Below are positions 35,079-42,255 of a stretch of 64,000 nucleotides of DNA, piece after piece. The notes under the pieces were generated by a model. That model was not told the origin of the DNA and made no database searches. It saw nothing but the letters and a program-made list of their open reading frames with translations. The position numbers and the translations under genes are program-made. Within the stretch, counting starts at the first letter, position 1, and every line of letters begins with the position of its first letter. The DNA comes from Rhodococcus sp. ARC_M6 (GTDB taxonomy: Bacteria > Actinomycetota > Actinomycetes > Mycobacteriales > Mycobacteriaceae): contig NZ_JALGQH010000012.1 of the NCBI RefSeq assembly GCF_022810305.1, positions 62,001 through 126,000 on the forward strand, written 5' to 3'.

Positions 35079-35879
35079 ATGACTGCTTCCGAATCGCATC
35101 CCACTCGTCTCGAACGATTCACGACAGCGGCAGGCGCCGAGGTGGCTGTGCTGACATTCGCGCACGGCCCGCTGAATCTGTTCGATCAAGCCATGTTCGA
35201 TGCCGTGATCGCAGATGTTGCGGAGCTGACCGCCGCGCCGCCGCGCGCGGTCTTGCTGCGGGCAGAGGGCAAGGTCAATTCCGCCGGCGTCGACGTCCAT
35301 GTGTTCGACGGTCTCGATCCGGAACAGGGGGCCGATTTGTGGCGAGATTTGTTCGCACAGATCTGTCATCCGCTCGAGGCGCTGCCGTGCCCGGTGGTCT
35401 ATGCAGCCCACGGCCTGACGTTGACGGCGGCGTTCGAAATCTCGTTGGCTTGCGACATCATTCTGGCGTCACCGAAAGCCAAGTTCGGACTGGTGGAGAC
35501 AGTGGTCGGCCTGACGCCGTCGATGGGTGGGCCGCAGCGATTGGCGGAACGCGCGGGTTCCGGCCGGGCCCGCGAGCTCGTGATGACGGGCGATGTGTAC
35601 GACGCGTCGACGTTGGCTTCGTGGGGCGTGGTCAATGCAGTCCACGACGACGTGGATACGGCAGCGCGGGCACTGGTGAACCGGCTGGCCGACGGACCCA
35701 CCCGTGCCCATGACGCGACCAAGCAGATTGTGGCGGCGTGGCGTTCCGGTGGCATTGCGCATGCGGATGCTGTGACGCCGGCGGTGTCCGGCGCCTTGTT
35801 CGATACCGATGATCTCCGTGGTGCCGTGCGCAGTTTCCTCGACGTGGGGCCGGGAAAAGCTGTCTATGCAGGCAAATAA
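35079..35879 (+). CDS. Enoyl-CoA hydratase/isomerase (crotonase) family protein
   Basis: A 266-residue crotonase. The core shows VLLRAEGKVNSAGVDVHVF in place of the first oxyanion loop, AAHGLTLTAAFEISLACDI for the second, and AKFGLVETVVGLTPSMGG, where a catalytic Glu would lie. The typical glycine pair of the second loop is missing (TAAFE), so activity may be altered. ATG 35079 has AAGGTG upstream; a longer start at 35049 is less likely. It starts a same-strand run with the AMP-binding protein, a second crotonase and adenine deaminase. Confidence 0.8.
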   Translation: MTASESHPTRLERFTTAAGAEVAVLTFAHGPLNLFDQAMFDAVIADVAELTAAPPRAVLLRAEGKVNSAGVDVHVFDGLDPEQGADLWRDLFAQICHPLEALPCPVVYAAHGLTLTAAFEISLACDIILASPKAKFGLVETVVGLTPSMGGPQRLAERAGSGRARELVMTGDVYDASTLASWGVVNAVHDDVDTAARALVNRLADGPTRAHDATKQIVAAWRSGGIAHADAVTPAVSGALFDTDDLRGAVRSFLDVGPGKAVYAGK

Positions 35880-35910
35880 GTAGGAGTTATCGCCAGAGTG
35901 CTCCACTAAA

Positions 35911-35926
35911 TGTGATCTACATCATA
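35911..35926. promoter_or_regulatory. Candidate CRP/GlxR-type site before the AMP-binding gene
   Basis: TGTGATCTACATCATA matches TGTGA-N6-TCACA with one change and has the central TA of the extended consensus. It lies 45-60 bp before the start at 35971, in the gap after the crotonase stop. Confidence 0.45.
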
Positions 35927-35970
35927 TAGTCGAATGACCGGTGTGGGTTGTCAGTTCAGTGGAGGTACCA

Positions 35971-37164
35971 ATGCGGTCGACGCTTGTCGAGTATCCCTGT
36001 TCGAATCAGTTGCTCACGGATGGGCGGGTAAGTCGAGCGACGGACGGATTGCTGCGCTACCGCCAATTGGATCCATCGCTCTCGGAGTTGCTCGATGTCG
36101 CGGTGCACCGCTTTTCGGTGCGCGTTGCCGTGGAGGAAGTCGACGGAAATCAGGTCACCTTCGCAGAGCTGTGGGCGGACGCCTCGCGGGTGGCCGGTGG
36201 GCTGAAATCCCGAGGTATCGAGATCGGTGACCGCGTTGCCATTCGGTTCGCTGCCGGTATCCGGTGGATGGAAGCGTGTCTCGGGGTGATCCTGGCGGGT
36301 GGCGTTCCGGTCTCGCTCGGTGCCGCGTGGGCCGACGCCGACGTGGATTGGGTGATCGCGGACAGTGGTTCGGTGCTGGTGCTGGACGGGGAACTGCCCG
36401 CGGGGCTTCCGTTCATCGACGACGGCGCTGCCCCGGAAGAGCTGGCGGTCCTTGCATACACAACAGATTCTTCGGGCGTGATGCTCGGTGTCGAGTTGAC
36501 CAATGAAAATTTGCTCTCGGCCATCGAGGCGCTGCTGCATTCGCGGGACTACGGTGTCGAAGGTGTTCGAAATCTTGTGGTGGACAGTGATTTCAGGTCT
36601 ATCCGGCAGTTGGTTCATGTTCTGGCGACGCTGGTGGTGGGCGGTACCGTCGTAGTGGCGGGTGATTTTTGGCGCGAGAGAGCTCATACCGTCGACATCA
36701 TCACGGGGCGTCCCGAAGATCTTCTCGAACCTCGCCTTCTGGCGGCGGGGCCGGCAGCGCGGGCCGGTTCGAGGTCGGTGCGGTGGATCGACTGCAGCGG
36801 ATCGCCGATCACAGCGGAACAGGAAGCGAAGTTGTTGTCCGCGTTCCCGTCGGCGCAGCACGTGATCGGATGGGGAAAGACCGAGACGTGTGGTGCCGGC
36901 CTGATTCTGCCGATGGAATCGGCGTCCACTCATTTCGGAAGTGTGGGAATCGCTTTCGGCGGAATGGAAGTCGCGTTGTTCGGTCCGGACGCACCCGAAG
37001 GATACGGTGAACTGTTGTGCCGGGGGCCGAGCGTCGCACGCCGGTACTGGAACTCGCCGGAACTGACATCGACGCGATTCACTCGCGGCTGGTTCTGCAC
37101 TCACGACACCGCGCAGATCGATGCGGAAGGCTTCGTCCGTATTGTCGAGCGAAACGTCGCGTAA
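35971..37164 (+). CDS. Adenylate-forming (AMP-binding) homologue, C-domain missing and P-loop degenerate
   Basis: A 397-residue relative of acyl-CoA synthetases. The N-terminal domain is recognisable (GGLKSRGIEIGDRVAIRF, GWGKTET for the A5 motif, GELLCRGPSVARRYW). The phosphate loop, normally YTSGTTGxPKG, reads YTTDSSGVMLG here, losing the key Gly and Lys. The chain stops just after the hinge (RIVERNVA), so the C-terminal domain with the catalytic Lys is absent, and no remnant of it precedes the next gene 38 bp on. Adenylation is therefore doubtful; a binding or scaffold role is possible. ATG 35971 follows GGAGGT. It is not a frameshift of a full-length gene as far as I can see. Confidence 0.8.
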   Translation: MRSTLVEYPCSNQLLTDGRVSRATDGLLRYRQLDPSLSELLDVAVHRFSVRVAVEEVDGNQVTFAELWADASRVAGGLKSRGIEIGDRVAIRFAAGIRWMEACLGVILAGGVPVSLGAAWADADVDWVIADSGSVLVLDGELPAGLPFIDDGAAPEELAVLAYTTDSSGVMLGVELTNENLLSAIEALLHSRDYGVEGVRNLVVDSDFRSIRQLVHVLATLVVGGTVVVAGDFWRERAHTVDIITGRPEDLLEPRLLAAGPAARAGSRSVRWIDCSGSPITAEQEAKLLSAFPSAQHVIGWGKTETCGAGLILPMESASTHFGSVGIAFGGMEVALFGPDAPEGYGELLCRGPSVARRYWNSPELTSTRFTRGWFCTHDTAQIDAEGFVRIVERNVA

Positions 37165-37202
37165 TCCTCCGGCGGCGTCGAAAGACTACGAGAGGGACAT
37201 TC

Positions 37203-37964
37203 ATGGCAGACGAGGTTCTCACCGAACGTCGCGGGCGGACGATGATCATCACGATCAACCGGCCCGAGGCACGCAACGCGATCAATGCTGCGGTCAGTCA
37301 CGGATTGGCAGCAGCAGTCGAGGAACTCGATGCCGACGACGAGTTGTCATTGGCCGTCTTGACCGGCGCCGGCGGAAATTTCTGTGCCGGAATGGATCTG
37401 AAGGCTTTTGTGGCCGGAGAGAACGTCGTCGTCCCGGGTCGCGGTCTCGGCTTCACCGAGGGGCCGCCGCGTAAACCGATCATTTCAGCGGTCGAGGGTT
37501 TTGCTCTTGCCGGCGGAACTGAGTTGGTGTTGGCCACAGACCTGGTGGTTGCGTCCCGGGAAGCCAAGTTCGGTATTCCGGAGGTCAAGCGAGGTTTGGT
37601 TGCCGGCGGCGGAGGCTTGTTGCGTCTGCCCAAGCGAATTCCCTATCAGAAGGCGTTGGAATTTGCGTTGACCGGCGATACTTTCACTGCCGAGGAAGCG
37701 CACAGTTACGGCTTCGTGAATACCCTCACCGAGCCGGGGAAGGCTCTGGAAGGTGCACTCGACCTCGCCGACCGCATCACGCGCAACGGTCCGCTCGCCG
37801 TCGCTGTCACCAAGGAGATCATCGGCGCGGCAAGTGGTTGGTCGGACGACGAGGCTTTCTCCAAGCAGATGCAGTTGATGGCACCGGTTTTTGCGTCCGA
37901 GGACGCTCGTGAAGGTGCGACCGCATTTGCCGAAAAACGGGCACCAGTCTGGAAGGGGCGGTAA
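37203..37964 (+). CDS. Enoyl-CoA hydratase (crotonase family)
   Basis: A 253-residue crotonase with well-kept motifs: ITINRPEARNAIN at the start, NFCAGMDLKAF for the first oxyanion loop, AVEGFALAGGTELVLATD for the second, and FGIPEVKRGLVAGGGG with a likely catalytic Glu. It would hydrate or isomerise an enoyl-CoA in fatty-acid or side-chain breakdown. GAGAGGG lies upstream of ATG 37203. It is followed six bases later by adenine deaminase and preceded by the AMP-binding homologue, so the three may be cotranscribed. Confidence 0.9.
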   Translation: MADEVLTERRGRTMIITINRPEARNAINAAVSHGLAAAVEELDADDELSLAVLTGAGGNFCAGMDLKAFVAGENVVVPGRGLGFTEGPPRKPIISAVEGFALAGGTELVLATDLVVASREAKFGIPEVKRGLVAGGGGLLRLPKRIPYQKALEFALTGDTFTAEEAHSYGFVNTLTEPGKALEGALDLADRITRNGPLAVAVTKEIIGAASGWSDDEAFSKQMQLMAPVFASEDAREGATAFAEKRAPVWKGR

Positions 37965-37970
37965 CACCAC

Positions 37971-38936
37971 ATGGCTACGCCAGTTGCCGAATTGCACATG
38001 CACATCGAGGGTTCGCTCGAGCCCGAGCAGATCTACCGGTTGGCCGAGCGCAATCGAATGGACTTGCCCTACAAGGATATCGATGATCTGAAGTCACGGT
38101 ACGAGTTCTCCGACCTGCAGTCGTTCCTCGATCTGTACTTTGCCAACATGGCTGTGTTGCGCACAGCCGAGGACTTTGCGGACCTGACGCGGGCCTACTT
38201 TCGCCGGGCCGCAGCAGCAGGTGTCGCGCACGCCGAGTTCTTCTTCAACCCCCAGGCTCACGTAGTCCGTGGAGTTCCGTTGACCGAGGTGCTCGACGGC
38301 ATCATGGACGCGGTGGCGTCCAGTGAGCGTGAATTCGGACTCAGCAGCGCTGCGATTGCCGCGATTCTTCGCGATCAACCGGTCAAGGACGCCGAAGAGA
38401 TGCTCTCGGAGATCATCAGGTTGCAGGCGCCGATCGTCGGCCTGGGCTTGGATTCGGCGGAGGTGGGTAATCCGCCGTCACTCTTCGAGGACGTCTTCGC
38501 GCGTGCTCGCGCCGAAGGACTCCATGTGGTTGCGCATGCCGGCGAAGAAGGTCCACCCGAGTACATCTGGCAGGCCCTCGACATCCTCGGTGCAGAACGT
38601 ATCGACCACGGAGTTCGTGCGCTCGAAGATCCGGCGCTCGTGGAACGGTTGGTGGACGAGGAGATTCCGCTGACGGTCTGCCCGCTGTCGAATGTCCGTC
38701 TGCGCGTGTTCGACAAGCTCGAGGATCACCCGCTGCGGGCAATGCTCGAGATGGGATTGATCGTGACGGTCAACTCCGACGACCCGGCATATTTCGGTGG
38801 GTACGTCGACGACAACTTCGCAGAGTTGGGTCGAGCAATCGGATTGACCGAGTCCGAACGTGAGACTCTTGCCCGCAATTCGATCAAAGCATCGTTTGCG
38901 AGCGATTCGCGGAAAGCGGAGTTGCTACGTCAATAG
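37971..38936 (+). CDS. Adenine/adenosine deaminase (adenine deaminase more likely)
   Basis: A 321-residue zinc hydrolase of the adenosine deaminase superfamily. Metal and catalytic motifs: LHMHIEGSLEPEQ (8-20), HAGEEGPPEY, RIDHG, CPLSNVRL and NSDDPAYFGGY. The SDDPAYFGG form is typical of the fungal Aah1-type adenine deaminases rather than classical adenosine deaminases. It converts adenine to hypoxanthine in purine salvage. It follows the second crotonase by six bases, but its pathway is unrelated, so shared transcription may be coincidental. Confidence 0.85.
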   Translation: MATPVAELHMHIEGSLEPEQIYRLAERNRMDLPYKDIDDLKSRYEFSDLQSFLDLYFANMAVLRTAEDFADLTRAYFRRAAAAGVAHAEFFFNPQAHVVRGVPLTEVLDGIMDAVASSEREFGLSSAAIAAILRDQPVKDAEEMLSEIIRLQAPIVGLGLDSAEVGNPPSLFEDVFARARAEGLHVVAHAGEEGPPEYIWQALDILGAERIDHGVRALEDPALVERLVDEEIPLTVCPLSNVRLRVFDKLEDHPLRAMLEMGLIVTVNSDDPAYFGGYVDDNFAELGRAIGLTESERETLARNSIKASFASDSRKAELLRQ

Positions 38937-38944
38937 CGCGGTAG

Positions 38945-40258
38945 TCACTCTCCGAGGACTTGATCGAGGTACGCGTTCCGGAAGATGCGATCCGAGTCGT
39001 ACTTGTCCCGGATCGCGATGAAATCGTCGAGTCGTTTGTAGGTGGGACGGAGGTCGTCGACGGTTCGGTTGTGCATTTTTCCCCAGTGCGGCCGGCCGTC
39101 GACGGCGCGGGCGATAGCTTCGACGGCGGCAAAATACTCGGCTTCGTCGCGGCGGTGATATTGATGCACGGCAATGTAGGCGGTGTCGCGGCCGTTGGCT
39201 GTCGAGAGCCAGATGTCGTCGGCTGCGGCAAATCGAACCTCGACGGGGAATGCGATCCTTGTTTCCGACTTGTTCAACCATTTATCGATTTCGCGGAGTA
39301 CGTCCTTGACGTGTTCCACCGGAACGGCGTATTCCATTTCTTTGAATCTCACGCGGCGTGCCGACGCGAATACCTCGTAGCTGCGGTTGGTGAATTCGCG
39401 AGCACCGAGCATTCGCGAGGAAAATTGGTTAATGGCGGGGATGGCGGCCGGCACGAGAGACGCGATTCGGTTGACGCCTTCGAAAAGGGTATTCGACATG
39501 AGTTCGTCATCGAGGTAGGCGCGGACCGAATTGACAGGCTTCAGCGGTGAGTCACCGGGGAGTCTGGTGTTGCGTTTGGTGAGTACTCGGTCGGTATGGG
39601 GGAACCAGTAGAACTCGAAGTGGTCGACGTTGCGGCATTCGTCTTCCAGGGTGTCCAGAATGTGAGACAGCGTGTCGGGTTTTTCGACGGCGCGCAACGT
39701 GAATCGAGGGGAGCAGGCGAGCGTGAGCTTGGTGATGATGCCGACCGCGCCCAGGCCGATTCGTGCCGCTTCGTACAGTTCCGAATTTTGATCCGCGTCG
39801 CACGTGACGATCGAGCCGTCGGCGGTCACGATTTCGATGCCGCGGATCTGAGTTGCGAGTCCGCCGAAGCGTGCGCCGGTTCCGTGAGTACCGGTGCCGA
39901 GTGCGCCGGCAATGGATTGGACGTCGATGTCGCCGAGGTTTGTCATGGCGTACCCGCGATCCCATAATGCCTCGTTGAGGGCATGCAGGCGGGTCCCGGC
40001 AAGTACTGTGACGAGGGCGCCGTCGTCGGTCGGGACGATCGATTCGATCCCGGTGAGGTTGTCGAGGCTGACCATAATGCCGTCGGTAACAGCCACTCCG
40101 GTGAATGAATGTCCGGCGCCGACCGCCTTGACGTGAAGCCCGCGAGACGCGGCATCCACGACGAGAGCGGCGAGCTCGCGCGCGTTTCTCGGGGTTGCGA
40201 ATTGTCGCGGTGTGGCGCTTTGAGTGCCAGCCCAGTTCTGCCATGTGTCCGAAACCAT
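38945..40258 (-). CDS. D-arabinono-1,4-lactone oxidase / L-gulonolactone dehydrogenase family
   Basis: A 437-residue FAD oxidoreductase. The N-terminal VGAGHSFTG carries the His that binds FAD covalently in relatives; a GALGTGTHGTG loop follows. The C-terminal ALO domain shows RPHWGKMH near the end. It oxidises a sugar-1,4-lactone, in other organisms to ascorbate or its analogues; mycobacterial Rv1771 is similar. It is divergent from a TetR gene and has a TGGACG-CT-CGTCCA site in the 78-bp gap. Confidence 0.9.
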   Translation of the reverse strand: MVSDTWQNWAGTQSATPRQFATPRNARELAALVVDAASRGLHVKAVGAGHSFTGVAVTDGIMVSLDNLTGIESIVPTDDGALVTVLAGTRLHALNEALWDRGYAMTNLGDIDVQSIAGALGTGTHGTGARFGGLATQIRGIEIVTADGSIVTCDADQNSELYEAARIGLGAVGIITKLTLACSPRFTLRAVEKPDTLSHILDTLEDECRNVDHFEFYWFPHTDRVLTKRNTRLPGDSPLKPVNSVRAYLDDELMSNTLFEGVNRIASLVPAAIPAINQFSSRMLGAREFTNRSYEVFASARRVRFKEMEYAVPVEHVKDVLREIDKWLNKSETRIAFPVEVRFAAADDIWLSTANGRDTAYIAVHQYHRRDEAEYFAAVEAIARAVDGRPHWGKMHNRTVDDLRPTYKRLDDFIAIRDKYDSDRIFRNAYLDQVLGE

Positions 40259-40274
40259 CGCTCAATAATGCACT

Positions 40275-40288
40275 TGGACGCTCGTCCA
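40275..40288. promoter_or_regulatory. Operator box 1 TGGACGctCGTCCA
   Basis: A perfect 6-bp dyad with a two-base centre, between the divergent lactone oxidase and TetR genes. The same TGGAC-N4-GTCCA pattern recurs at 40997-41010, on the other side of the TetR gene. Confidence 0.7.
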
Positions 40289-40336
40289 GGCAAGCATTGC
40301 GCGTAGATTCGTCTCGCTCCGTTCTACGATCAGTGG

Positions 40337-40984
40337 ATGCTCAACAGGCTTCCGGCGGACGAACGCCGCATACAATTGGTTGAATCTGCGATGTCCATCG
40401 CTGAACAAAGAGGCGTCAGTTCGGTGACTGTGAGAGCGGTTGCCGAAGAGGCTGGTGTGTCGCTCGGCGTTGTTCACTACTGCTTCGAAAGTAAAGAAGC
40501 GTTGATTGCGGCGATGGGTGAAACCCTAATCCTCCAACTCAGCGAATCGATGCAGCATGCATTCGGACAGGTTCGGCATGCTCCGGATCTGAGCGGAATT
40601 CAAGGACTCAAGGAACTGCTGCATATCGGGTTGACCGGAATGTGGCCACTTATCGAGGCGACGCCGGATCGGCAATTGCTGACCTATGAGATCACCGCTC
40701 AGGCGTTGCGTAGTCGTAATCTCGGCGCAGAACGCGCGGGCGCTGTCGCGGATGATCAGTATCGAATCATGGACGAGCATGCCATTGCTTTTCTCGAGGA
40801 ATGTGCCACTATCTCCGGCACTGTGTGGACCGAACCGTTGCCGTCGCTGGCCCGCTTGAGTCTCGCACTCATCGACGGCCTGGTGCTGCGATGGCTCGTC
40901 GATCGAGATTCGGATGCCACCATCGCGGAATTCGGTGAAATGGTTCGGGTAATCGCCAACAGGGCGATCGAAGTGCCGAAGTAA
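40337..40984 (+). CDS. TetR-family regulator
   Basis: A 215-residue TetR protein with the HTH at about 9-55: SSVTVRAVAEEAGVSLGVVHYCFESKEAL. The C-terminal domain is a helical ligand-binding domain of the TetR_C_6 style, but the ligand is unknown. TACGAT ends six bases before the ATG and there is no ribosome site, so the mRNA is probably leaderless. Operator-like TGGAC-N4-GTCCA boxes lie both upstream (40275) and downstream (40997), so it probably controls itself, the lactone oxidase and the PLP enzyme. Confidence 0.9.
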   Translation: MLNRLPADERRIQLVESAMSIAEQRGVSSVTVRAVAEEAGVSLGVVHYCFESKEALIAAMGETLILQLSESMQHAFGQVRHAPDLSGIQGLKELLHIGLTGMWPLIEATPDRQLLTYEITAQALRSRNLGAERAGAVADDQYRIMDEHAIAFLEECATISGTVWTEPLPSLARLSLALIDGLVLRWLVDRDSDATIAEFGEMVRVIANRAIEVPK

Positions 40985-40996
40985 CCCACCAATTCC

Positions 40997-41010
40997 TGGA
41001 CATTCGTCCA
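40997..41010. promoter_or_regulatory. Operator box 2 TGGACattcGTCCA
   Basis: A 5-bp dyad with four central bases, 46-59 bp before the PLP-enzyme GTG. It matches box 1 at 40275-40288 at all ten arm positions (TGGAC/GTCCA). Confidence 0.65.
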
Positions 41011-41055
41011 AGTCGAGTGGTTGACTGACCACAACGCCGCGACGATTGGACACAC

Positions 41056-42231
41056 GTGACTACAACTCTGGATCGACTCACTGCAGCTACCCGCGAACTC
41101 GACCCGCCACTTGCTGCCCTCGACCTGACTACTCTGCGCAGCAATGCCGCAGATCTGGTGCGAAGGGCCGGCGGAACTCCCGTGCGGGTGGCCAGTAAGT
41201 CCGTTCGCTGCCGCGCAGTGCTCGAAGAAACGCTCGGAAGTGGGCTGACCGCAGCAGGCGGATTTCGCGGAATCATGACCTATTCACTTCGTGAAGCGCT
41301 ATGGCTGGTCAGTCTTGGTGCCCGCGACGTTCTGATGGGGTATCCCACGGTCGACCGTGGCGCCTTGGCTGATCTTGCAGCCAACCCTGTTGCGATCCAA
41401 TCGATCACACTCATGATCGACGACGCCGCTCAACTCGACGTCGTCCGGTCGTCTTCTTCGGGTACGCCGCCGATCCGAGTGTGTCTCGATGTGGATGCCT
41501 CACTGCGGTTCGGCCCGGTCCACATCGGGGTGCGACGCTCACCGCTGCGTGAACCCAGTGCTGTCGCCGCGCTGGCATCCGTTGCGCGTGCACGCGGATT
41601 TGCCGTCGTGGGAGTCATGTTCTACGAGGCGCAGATAGCGGGTCTGCCGGACGCGAGCGCCGCGATTCGTTTGATCAAGAAGGCGTCGGCGCGCGAGTTG
41701 TCCGAACGGCGTGGCGCTGTTGTCGCAGCAGTCACGGATGCTGTGGGCACTCTCGAAATCGTGAACAGTGGGGGTACCGGATCGCTCGAAGTCAGTGCCG
41801 CAGATTCGGTAGTCACCGAAGTGACCGCTGGTTCGGGCCTGTACGTACCGACATTGTTCGACAGGTACCGGGCCTTCCGGCCTGACCCAGCCCTCTTCTT
41901 CGCGCTCTCAGCGGTCCGTAAGCCGACGCCTAAGGTCACCACGCTGTTCGGTGGCGGCTACATCGCCTCCGGCCCGGCTGGTCCTGCCCGCGTTCCGACG
42001 CCGATGAGCCCGCGCGGATTGAAACTCCTCCGAAACGAAGGTGCCGGCGAAGTCCAGACGCCTGTCACCGGACGGGTTGCCGGTGACATCGCGATCGGTG
42101 ATCGGGTGTGGTTCCGTCACGCGAAGGCCGGTGAGCTGTGTGAGCGGTTCGAAAAGGTAAATGTGGTCGAGGCCGACGGCACCGTCACCGCGGTACCCAC
42201 CTACCGCGGTGAAGGGCAGTGCTTCGGCTGA
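41056..42231 (+). CDS. PLP-dependent amino-acid deaminase/aldolase (alanine-racemase fold)
   Basis: A 391-residue fold-III PLP protein of the D-threonine aldolase / D-serine dehydratase-like group. The N-terminal VRVASKSVRCRAV holds the probable PLP lysine. The body is a TIM barrel with LMGYPTVD and VCLDVDASLRFG, and later EIVNSGGTGS at the phosphate end. The C-terminal domain contains GEVQTPVTG and DRVWFRHAKAGELCERF, including a Zn-ligand-like HAKAGEL motif. It is separated from the TetR gene by a TGGAC operator. The substrate is unknown. Confidence 0.85.
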   Translation: MTTTLDRLTAATRELDPPLAALDLTTLRSNAADLVRRAGGTPVRVASKSVRCRAVLEETLGSGLTAAGGFRGIMTYSLREALWLVSLGARDVLMGYPTVDRGALADLAANPVAIQSITLMIDDAAQLDVVRSSSSGTPPIRVCLDVDASLRFGPVHIGVRRSPLREPSAVAALASVARARGFAVVGVMFYEAQIAGLPDASAAIRLIKKASARELSERRGAVVAAVTDAVGTLEIVNSGGTGSLEVSAADSVVTEVTAGSGLYVPTLFDRYRAFRPDPALFFALSAVRKPTPKVTTLFGGGYIASGPAGPARVPTPMSPRGLKLLRNEGAGEVQTPVTGRVAGDIAIGDRVWFRHAKAGELCERFEKVNVVEADGTVTAVPTYRGEGQCFG

Positions 42232-42255
42232 ACCCAGGGTTGCGCCTGGCCCGTC

